Shown in pieces: positions 5,783 through 11,028 of a DNA stretch of 11,028 bases. Position 1 is the stretch's first letter. Every line of letters starts with the position of its first letter. The notes under the pieces are model-generated. The model was not told the DNA's origin. It made no database searches and was given only the letters and a program-made list of their open reading frames with translations. The position numbers and the translations under genes were made by a program. The stretch covers positions 1 through 11,028 of the forward strand of contig JANLHD010000089.1 of the NCBI GenBank assembly GCA_024653865.1, in the 5' to 3' direction. The DNA comes from an archaeon. GTDB lineage: Archaea; Iainarchaeota; Iainarchaeia; Iainarchaeales; Iainarchaeaceae.

Positions 5783-7389
5783 TTTCAGGCAGGCACATAA
5801 ACGCGCTTTTGGTTTTTCTCTCCATAACAACAATCATCTCCCTCTGGAGCCTCTACCTCTACAGGTTCGCCCCCGTCATAATCGTGGCCGCGGCTGCCCT
5901 AACCTTTATTGCATCCAAAAAAATTGATTTCGGAAAAGAAGCCATCTCGCCGGCGGCACTTGGAATCGCGCTGCTTGTGGCTTTGCTTGCAGCCTACCCA
6001 TTTTTCCTGAACAATTTTGTCGACGCAAGCGCCGACCCGGCGGCCCATATAAGCAGCCTTGCAATAGGCGCCACAATGCCGCAGACATACGCGCCTTTTT
6101 CACAGTTCGAATACCGCTATCAAATAGGCTTTCCCCTCCTCGCAAAGGCTTTCATTGACGTTTTCCCGTTCGCAACAAGCAACGCAATAATTTGGTTCCT
6201 GGGAATTTTGTTTGCATTCCTGCAGGCTCTGCTCATCTACCTTGCGGCAAAAAAGTTTTTTGCCGGGGAAAAGGCGGGGCTTATCGCCGCGGCGCTGTTC
6301 GTTGGCTCGAAAATAGTTTTCCAGAACATGTACTGGGGCCAGTACACGTTCCTCATGGCGACGGTTTTTTTTCTTGCCGCAGCATTGGCTTTTTCCGGCA
6401 AGAGCAGGCTCGCGTGGATTTATTTGCCCATGGCATTTATTTCCCATCCGGGAGTGGCATTCTATGCGCTAATATTTTTCGCCCTATGGGCCATTATCAA
6501 CAAGGATTTCCCCGGCACTGCAAAGCTCTTCATTTCCGGCTTTTTGGTCATTCCCGCCTTTTTTGTCAGCTACATCCACTTCCTCACAAACATTGGCGCC
6601 GAGCAAACAGCCCCACTCTCACCAAGCCTTGTCGGACAGGCCGCATCGACTTTCCCCCTTTGGATTGGCGGGCTTATTTTCATTCTCGCGGCCTGCTCGC
6701 TCTGGCGCATTGGCACGCGCAAGGATTACTCAAAAATTGATTTGGTGCTCGCATCTTCCTTTGTGGTATCGGCATTGCTTTTCATTTTCTTTGCAGCGAC
6801 AGGAAGGGTCATTGCAGGAAGGGTCATTGAACTCGCAATGCTATCCGGACTTTTGCTCTCCGCAAACACCCTAAAAACTTTTTTGGACGCCAGAAAGCCG
6901 CTTTTCGTTCCCGCAATTTTGGCGATACTTTTAATTTCCCTTGGCCTTTTTTTCACCTCCGGACAGCTCTCGCAGCTCCGCGAAGGCACAAAAATCACTT
7001 CCGACGAGGCAACTTTTGCGCACGCATTCAGGGGCTTTGACCCAGAATATAAAAGAACCCTGTTCTTGTTGGAGAACGGCACAAAAATTGCGGAAGTCGC
7101 CCAAAAAATTCCCGTTGATGTGCTTTCGGGATGGTACCTCTCATACGACCCGCGAATCGCAGGAAACGACCCATACTATGAAGAGGCAAAGCGCGTGCAC
7201 AATCTTTCGCAAGACGCAATGTCCGGCAATTGCCCAGATTGCCTCGAATCCCTCAACCAATTGGGCTTTGACTATTTGGTTTCCCGAGATGGCAATGCCG
7301 CCGGCGAACTTGGAATGAAACTGGTTTTCGAGCACAATGGCTACAAGGTTTTTGCAGCGCCAGGGAACACCCCGGGGAACACCGCTTGA
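5779..7389 (+). CDS. Multispanning membrane protein, probable GT-C-type glycosyltransferase
   Basis: A 536-residue membrane protein with about 12-13 hydrophobic segments (roughly 8-27, 29-46, 59-79, 135-156, 167-182, 187-205, 210-243, 249-268, 292-309, 320-342, 348-364, 376-396). A hydrophilic C-terminal part of about 140 residues follows. After the third hydrophobic segment lies DASADPAAH (82-90), an acidic first large loop in the place where GT-C enzymes keep their Asp/His catalytic residues. This layout suggests an enzyme that uses a polyprenyl-phosphate sugar on the outer face, but I see no clean match to AglB, PMT or another named GT-C family. The ATG at 5779 overlaps the preceding stop as ATGA, with AGAGGTG upstream (5767-5773), which rules out the longer in-frame start at 5746. 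Two internal repeats are present: a perfect 15-base tandem copy at 6800-6829 and a PGNT doublet at the C-terminus. An alternative reading is a PTPS-related or other polytopic protein without transferase activity. Confidence 0.85.
   Translation: MISGRHINALLVFLSITTIISLWSLYLYRFAPVIIVAAAALTFIASKKIDFGKEAISPAALGIALLVALLAAYPFFLNNFVDASADPAAHISSLAIGATMPQTYAPFSQFEYRYQIGFPLLAKAFIDVFPFATSNAIIWFLGILFAFLQALLIYLAAKKFFAGEKAGLIAAALFVGSKIVFQNMYWGQYTFLMATVFFLAAALAFSGKSRLAWIYLPMAFISHPGVAFYALIFFALWAIINKDFPGTAKLFISGFLVIPAFFVSYIHFLTNIGAEQTAPLSPSLVGQAASTFPLWIGGLIFILAACSLWRIGTRKDYSKIDLVLASSFVVSALLFIFFAATGRVIAGRVIELAMLSGLLLSANTLKTFLDARKPLFVPAILAILLISLGLFFTSGQLSQLREGTKITSDEATFAHAFRGFDPEYKRTLFLLENGTKIAEVAQKIPVDVLSGWYLSYDPRIAGNDPYYEEAKRVHNLSQDAMSGNCPDCLESLNQLGFDYLVSRDGNAAGELGMKLVFEHNGYKVFAAPGNTPGNTA
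6800..6829 (+). repeat. Perfect 15-base tandem duplication inside the GT-C-like gene
   Basis: The unit CAGGAAGGGTCATTG occurs twice with no gap (6800-6814 and 6815-6829). Being five codons long it keeps the frame and duplicates a GRVI block, giving TGRVIAGRVIEL at about residues 341-352, between two membrane segments. Zero mismatches suggest either recent slippage or an assembly artefact. Confidence 0.9.
7360..7383 (+). repeat. Near-perfect 12-base tandem repeat encoding PGNT-PGNT
   Basis: Two adjacent 12-base units, CCAGGGAACACC and CCGGGGAACACC, differ at one third-codon position. They encode Pro-Gly-Asn-Thr twice at the extreme C-terminus, just before the final Ala and stop. Each Asn is followed by Thr then a Pro or Ala, so neither forms an Asn-X-Ser/Thr sequon. 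Confidence 0.85.
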
Positions 7390-7430
7390 TTTTTATTACA
7401 AAAATGAGCTTTTGTTAGGGGCGGTTTGAA

Positions 7431-8399
7431 TTGGTTTCGGCAAAAAAAATTGCGGTTATAATCGGCATAGCGATATTTCTCTACATCCTCTCGCAGGTGG
7501 ACATTCCTTCCGTGCAGGGCATCTTATTTTCGGCAAACATTTATCTCCTGCTTTTTTCCATCGCAATCCTCGCGGTGCTTGTTTTCCTAAAGGGCCTCAA
7601 GTGGAAGCTCATACTCGAGAGCCAGGGGAAGCAAATTTCCGCGCTCAAGGGGACAAAGTATTTTTGCATCGGCTTTTTTTACAGCACCTTCACCCCCGGA
7701 AGGGTGGGGGATTTTGTGCGCGCGCTTTACATACGCAAAATAGCCTCGCTTCCGCTCGCGTTCAGTTCCATAGTCCTCGATCGCATAATTGACATCTCCT
7801 TGCTGGTGCTTTTTGCCGCTGCGGGGTCAATTTATTTTCTCGAAACAACCGGCATTGCGGTAATTCCAATTGAGCTCATACTCGCCATTATTGCGGCGCT
7901 TGCGTTCGCGGTTTTTTTGCTGTTCAGGGAGCAATTCATCCGCCCGCTTCTTCGGCCTTTTTTCAACATGCTTGTCCCGGAAAAGGCAAAGAAAAAATTA
8001 TCCGGCGGATTCGCGGAATTTTTTGCCTCCACAAAACTCGTGCTTTCAAATAAAATCCCGTTCGCCATCGCAATCCTTGTTTCCGCCCTATTCTGGGTTG
8101 GCGAAATAGTGTTTGCATACTTCCTTGCAAAATCCATAGGGCTAGAAATCCCCATGCTCTTCATGGTGTTTCTCTACCCAGTCGTGGTCCTTGGAGATTT
8201 GATTCCCGTGAGCGTTTCCGGCTTCGGCACAAGGGAGGCGATACTTATCACATTCTTCTCTGTTCTCGGGCAAAGTCCCGAGAGCGCCGTCGCATTCTCC
8301 CTGCTCATATTTGCCACAAGTTATGTGCTGGTCGCGCTCGCGGGCTTTTTGTTTTCGCTGAGCGAACCAGTTGAATTAAAAATGCTGGAAACAGAATAA
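7431..8399 (+). CDS. LPG_synthase_TM (UPF0104/AglD-C-terminal-like) membrane protein
   Basis: A 322-residue integral membrane protein of the lysylphosphatidylglycerol-synthase transmembrane family (PF03706 type), known in archaea as a stand-alone protein and as the C-terminal domain of AglD-like glycosyltransferases. Hydrophobic segments lie at about 7-22, 31-53, 76-90, 111-139, 143-165, 208-234, 241-259 and 283-309. Family blocks are FYSTFTPGRVGDFVRA (83-98), LDRIIDI (116-122) and IPVSVSGFGTREA (258-270). It lacks a catalytic domain. A role in lipid-linked sugar movement or membrane tethering of the glycosyltransferases is plausible from context, but the biochemical role of such proteins is not settled. 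The start is TTG at 7431 with AGGGG (7417-7421) nine bases upstream; no ATG lies close by in frame. The 41-base gap from the previous gene holds a T5 run (7390-7395 region). Its stop overlaps the next ATG by one base. Confidence 0.9.
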   Translation: MVSAKKIAVIIGIAIFLYILSQVDIPSVQGILFSANIYLLLFSIAILAVLVFLKGLKWKLILESQGKQISALKGTKYFCIGFFYSTFTPGRVGDFVRALYIRKIASLPLAFSSIVLDRIIDISLLVLFAAAGSIYFLETTGIAVIPIELILAIIAALAFAVFLLFREQFIRPLLRPFFNMLVPEKAKKKLSGGFAEFFASTKLVLSNKIPFAIAILVSALFWVGEIVFAYFLAKSIGLEIPMLFMVFLYPVVVLGDLIPVSVSGFGTREAILITFFSVLGQSPESAVAFSLLIFATSYVLVALAGFLFSLSEPVELKMLETE

Positions 8400-9331
8400 T
8401 GTTTGGTTTTGCCATGGAAAAAATAATCATAACAGGGGGCTCGGGTTTCATCGGCTCGCATCTGATGCAAAGGCTCGAGGGAAACCAAATTACCTCCCTC
8501 GACCGGAGCAATGCACACGGGAGCCAAAAGGGCGTCAATTATGCCAAGTGCGACGTGCTCGAACCAAAAAGGCTCGAAAAATTCACGAAAGGCGCGGATG
8601 CAATAATTCACCTTGCCGCGCTTCGGTCAATAAAGGACTCAGTTGAAATGCCCCTTGAATACAACAAGGTCAACATAGACGGCGCCGTGAATGTGCTTGA
8701 GGCCGCGCGCAAAAACGATGTGCGCAAATTCGTGTTCGCCTCGAGTTCGGCGGTTTACGGCTCCAATTATTCCCTCCCGCAAAAAGAGGGTTCCCTTGCG
8801 GTGCCGTCAAATCCATATGGCCTCTCGAAGCTCGCGGGGGAAAATTATTGCAGGATTTATTCCGAAAATTACGGCATCGAAGCAGTTTCGCTGAGGATGT
8901 TCAACGTGTATGGACCGGGACAGGACCCAAAAGCCGGTGTCGCCGCGGCCTTCGCCTACGCCGCCGCAAAAAACACAAGGCCCATTCTCTATGGCTCGGG
9001 AAAGCAGGCGCGCGACTTTGTTTACATAGAAGATGTTGCGCAGGCATTTTCCCTCGCCCTCAAGAATTCAAAAAAGGCAAAAGGCCTCTCCATAAACATA
9101 GGGGGCGGAAAAAGCTCGACAGTAAACCAAATACTAGAAATTGCGCAACAGCTGGCGGAAAAAAAACTGGATCCCGAAAAAAAACAAATTTTCCTCGGGG
9201 ACGTAAGGGAAACGCTTGCGGACATTTCCCTCGCAAAAAAATCCATTGGGTGGACGCCCAAGACCGGCCTCGAGGAGGGAATGAAAAAAACTTTCGACTT
9301 TTATAGGGGTGCAATTTCAGTTGGAAAATAA
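8399..9331 (+). CDS. NAD-dependent sugar epimerase (GalE/WbpP-like extended SDR)
   Basis: Predicted UDP-hexose 4-epimerase interconverting gluco and galacto forms of a UDP-sugar with bound NAD. The 310-residue protein has TGGSGFIGSH (12-21), HLAALRS (71-77), FASSSAVYG (113-121), catalytic YGLSK (140-144), RMFNVYGPGQDP (166-177), RDFVYIEDV (205-213) and a C-terminal GWTPKTGLEEG block (284-294). Substrate choice (UDP-Glc, UDP-GlcNAc or a uronate) cannot be decided by eye. The ATG at 8399 overlaps the previous stop as TAATG. Most homologues begin just before the nucleotide-binding strand, so ATG at 8414 (MEKIIITGG) is a real alternative; neither has a strong ribosome site. It should not be confused with the Uxs-type protein at 3315-4244, since it lacks the NLASPASP and SYWGNVNPIGPRSCYDE blocks. 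The following gene begins inside its 3' end. Confidence 0.92.
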   Translation: MFGFAMEKIIITGGSGFIGSHLMQRLEGNQITSLDRSNAHGSQKGVNYAKCDVLEPKRLEKFTKGADAIIHLAALRSIKDSVEMPLEYNKVNIDGAVNVLEAARKNDVRKFVFASSSAVYGSNYSLPQKEGSLAVPSNPYGLSKLAGENYCRIYSENYGIEAVSLRMFNVYGPGQDPKAGVAAAFAYAAAKNTRPILYGSGKQARDFVYIEDVAQAFSLALKNSKKAKGLSINIGGGKSSTVNQILEIAQQLAEKKLDPEKKQIFLGDVRETLADISLAKKSIGWTPKTGLEEGMKKTFDFYRGAISVGK

Positions 9332-10670
9332 CCCTTTGCCAGGCCTGCTCTTATGGCTTGAAACCATGAAACAAGGCAAAGGTTATGCCGGCCCAATCAC
9401 CCATTACTGGGGGGATTCAGTAAATTATATCGGCCCTGCGTCCGACTGGCGGTATGAAGGCCTATGCCTGGGTTTTTTGGGGCTCTACAAACGCACCAGT
9501 GAAAAAGCCTATTTGGAACGTGCCATTGAATGTTCGGAATTCATAATGCAATCCCAACTTTCAAATGGCGCATTTCTGGAATGCGGGTTCGAGGCAAATC
9601 CGTGCTTTGGCCACACATACCAGCCCCATCTTGCCGCAAGCCTGATCGGGCTTTTGTCGGTCGCAAATGCTCTGGCAGAGGAAGGCATGGACAATTCCCG
9701 CCAGCTTGCGGCCTCAAAAAAGTGCGCAACATTTATCCTAAAAAATTATTTTGATGAACGCCTTGGATGTTTTGTCCAATACGAAAACCCGCGCGCCAAA
9801 AAGGTGCCAAATCCTATTGTTCCCAACAAAATTTGCACGATTTGTGAGGCAATGTTTCTTTGGGCGGAAATTTCCGGAGACAAAGTTGCAGAGGAAAAAG
9901 CCCTTTCCTCAATGGCGCAGGTATTGAAATTCCAGGAAACAAAAAAGGGCAGGTTTTTTGGCGGCATTTACCAGTCAAACCTGCGGGAAAAAATGATTGT
10001 CTATTATACCGCGAGATGCGTTGGCGCCCTGAAAATCACCCATGAAAAAACCGGGGAAAGGCAATACCTAAGCGCGGCGCAAAACGCGGTTTTGTTCGCC
10101 AAGCGCCATTTCACAAAAAACGGTTTCGAATTCGGTTACTCATTTAAGGGCGACAAAATTTCAAAGCACGTGTACCCGATTTTCGGGGCGGGTGCCGCGG
10201 ATATTTTGCGCGCAATTCTTTTGGTTGAAAAGAAAATCCCGGCAAAGCAAATGGATTGGTTCTTGGGCATGAGCAATGGCAACGGGGCGTTCAGAAATTT
10301 CATTGGACTCTCCCATAAAGACACCACGTATGCGGGCAAAGCAATTGACACATGGAAAGATTTTCTTCCGTCGGTAGGATGGAATGACAAGGCATTAAGG
10401 CTTCTTGCGCAATTGCCGCCGTTGCCTTCTGGCAATCACCTGTTTTCCGATTCCTGTGAAAAAGATTTTGGCGATGTGCATTATTTTGAAGACAAGGAAA
10501 AGATCACAGTTTCCGGCTCCCAAAACAGGGTGTTTGGAAAAAGGGCGCTTTTCTGTGCCCCGTTTTCCGGTTTAAAGGAACTGGTTTATGCATCAACATC
10601 AAATTTTCCGCTTGCCCCAATGAGGCTTTTGGGCAGCCGGATGCTAAGGAAATTGGGGGAATTAAGGTAA
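9321..10670 (+). CDS. Unassigned alpha/alpha-barrel-like (six-hairpin-like) protein
   Basis: A roughly 449-residue soluble protein whose first 330 residues show repeated helix pairs of the alpha/alpha-toroid type (six-hairpin glycosidases, uronyl hydrolases, C5-epimerases, prenyltransferase-like barrels). Examples, numbered from TTG 9321, are DWRYEGLCLGFLGLYKRT (42-59) leading to YLERAIECSEFI, a second cycle near TYQPHLAASLIGLLS (99-113), TICEAMFLWAE (173-183) and VYYTARCVGALKIT (227-240). Aromatic, Glu, Asp and His residues at hairpin ends (D42, W43, E46, H98-H103 region, E175) could line an active site. The last 60 residues are less helical. No signal peptide or membrane segment is seen. 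I cannot assign a family or reaction. The start is TTG 9321, preceded by AGGGGTG at 9305-9311; GTG at 9309 would overlap that site and add four residues. It overlaps the epimerase gene by 11 bases, so it is very likely the last gene of the operon and acts on the same glycan. Confidence 0.85.
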   Translation: MENNPLPGLLLWLETMKQGKGYAGPITHYWGDSVNYIGPASDWRYEGLCLGFLGLYKRTSEKAYLERAIECSEFIMQSQLSNGAFLECGFEANPCFGHTYQPHLAASLIGLLSVANALAEEGMDNSRQLAASKKCATFILKNYFDERLGCFVQYENPRAKKVPNPIVPNKICTICEAMFLWAEISGDKVAEEKALSSMAQVLKFQETKKGRFFGGIYQSNLREKMIVYYTARCVGALKITHEKTGERQYLSAAQNAVLFAKRHFTKNGFEFGYSFKGDKISKHVYPIFGAGAADILRAILLVEKKIPAKQMDWFLGMSNGNGAFRNFIGLSHKDTTYAGKAIDTWKDFLPSVGWNDKALRLLAQLPPLPSGNHLFSDSCEKDFGDVHYFEDKEKITVSGSQNRVFGKRALFCAPFSGLKELVYASTSNFPLAPMRLLGSRMLRKLGELR

Positions 10671-10681
10671 CTTTACCCGGC

Positions 10682-10714
10682 TTTTTTTGGCAAAAACTCG
10701 GTTTGAACCAAAAA
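10682..10714. terminator. T run and inverted repeat after the plus-strand operon
   Basis: Seven T (10682-10688) start 12 bases after the operon's last stop. TTTTTGG (10684-10690) and CCAAAAA (10708-10714) form a 7-bp inverted repeat around a 17-base loop, so RNA from either strand could fold here and end in U-rich sequence. Termination in one or both directions is inferred; the T run alone would suffice in an archaeon. Confidence 0.5.
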
Positions 10715-10727
10715 TGGCTTTTTCAAT

Positions 10728-10747
10728 AAGTCAGGAAAAAGTGACTT
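10728..10747. terminator. Second inverted repeat between convergent genes
   Basis: AAGTCA (10728-10733) and TGACTT (10742-10747) are perfect 6-base complements around an eight-base loop rich in A on the plus strand. It lies nine bases beyond the stop of the minus-strand methyltransferase; on that strand the loop carries five T. It may help end the methyltransferase transcript, but it could be chance. Confidence 0.35.
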
Positions 10748-10755
10748 TGAAGCGC

Positions 10756-11028
10756 CTATTTTTTCCTATATACCGCCATGTGCGTGAGGGCAAATATGAA
10801 AGGCCCCCACGGGATGCTTTTCTCCAAAACCTTTTCGTCGAAGTATTTGTCGAGAAATCCCGGGACAAATGCATTGAAGTGGTCCGGAAACTTTATGGGG
10901 AACTTCAGGAATGCAAGCCTGCCAAGCCGCAGGTTCAATTCATTTGGGAAGGTAATGATGATGCAGCCATTTGGCGAGGTGATTCTTTTGAGTTCCGAAA
11001 TCGCCTTAGGATAATCAACCAAATGCTC
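10756..11028 (-). CDS. SAM-dependent methyltransferase, C-terminal 90 residues (cut by right edge)
   Basis: The minus strand is open from the right edge to TAG at 10758-10756, so the N-terminal SAM-binding half lies outside the window. The visible part begins EHLVDYPKAISELKRI, matching the post-motif-II helix usually written LEHL-D-P-A-L-E-I-R. SPNGCIIITFPNE (residues about 18-30) follows as the motif III strand and loop, then FPDHFNAFVPGFLDKYF (about 45-61), a segment common near the C-terminus of Methyltransf_11/23-type enzymes. An internal TTG at 11022 would be a false start, because the EHL block continues upstream. It is a different protein from the methyltransferase at 4219-4974, with low visible similarity beyond the core motifs. 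It converges on the glycan operon; its own partners lie off the right edge. Confidence 0.85.
   Translation of the reverse strand, partial: EHLVDYPKAISELKRITSPNGCIIITFPNELNLRLGRLAFLKFPIKFPDHFNAFVPGFLDKYFDEKVLEKSIPWGPFIFALTHMAVYRKK

Noticed and set aside
6192..6740. 182-codon plus-strand open frame overlapping the GT-C-like gene
   Set aside because: Out-of-frame shadow of a hydrophobic gene, rich in Cys, His, Phe and Gly, with no ribosome site.
8848..9306. 152-codon plus-strand frame inside the epimerase gene
   Set aside because: Arg/Lys/His-rich out-of-frame product; the epimerase frame has complete SDR motifs.
10700..10709. GGTTTGAACC resembling a tRNA T-arm or an attachment-site remnant
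   Set aside because: The T-loop core TTCRA is not present, no acceptor, D or anticodon arms flank it, and no integrase or duplicated copy is seen in the window.

Overview
This window reads as part of an archaeal chromosome devoted to making and attaching surface sugars. The archaeal assignment is an inference. It rests on AT-rich TATA-like boxes, with no bacterial -35/-10 pairs seen in the intergenic gaps; on GGTGA/GGAGG-type ribosome binding sites; on T-run terminators; and on a gene mix (dolichol-phosphate-sugar-synthase-like glycosyltransferase, LPG_synthase_TM-type membrane protein, GT-C-like membrane protein) typical of archaeal glycosylation loci. Small tightly packed genes and long A/T homopolymers inside otherwise fairly GC-rich genes recall uncultivated DPANN-type archaea, but no marker gene here proves a lineage.

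Layout. Bases 1-1110 (minus strand): a sugar nucleotidyltransferase followed by an unrecognised gene that runs off the left edge. Bases 1111-1287: a divergent promoter region. Bases 1288-4244 (plus): a three-gene operon of UDP-glucose 6-dehydrogenase, a second sugar nucleotidyltransferase and a UDP-glucuronate decarboxylase-type SDR enzyme. Bases 4219-4974 (minus): a SAM methyltransferase meeting that operon tail to tail with a 26-base overlap. Bases 4975-5065: a second divergent promoter region. Bases 5066-10670 (plus): a five-gene operon of DPM1/DPG-like glycosyltransferase, GT-C-like multispanning protein, LPG_synthase_TM-type protein, GalE-like epimerase and an unassigned alpha/alpha-barrel-like protein. 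Bases 10671-10755: a short convergent intergenic stretch with inverted repeats and T runs. Bases 10756-11028 (minus): the C-terminal end of a second SAM methyltransferase, cut by the right edge.

How it may work together (inference from families and order). The nucleotidyltransferases supply activated hexoses. Ugd and the decarboxylase can convert UDP-glucose to UDP-glucuronate and then UDP-xylose (or the 4-keto pentose intermediate). The GalE-like enzyme supplies the C4 epimer of a UDP-sugar. The first gene of the plus-strand operon would charge a polyprenyl-phosphate carrier with one sugar on the cytoplasmic face. The LPG_synthase_TM-type protein could assist lipid-linked sugar translocation, and the GT-C-like protein could use the lipid-linked sugar outside. 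Methyltransferases could cap or decorate the glycan. The alpha/alpha-barrel protein is the main unknown.

I saw no tRNA, rRNA, CRISPR array, insertion sequence or integrase. No stretch longer than 300 bases lacks a gene.
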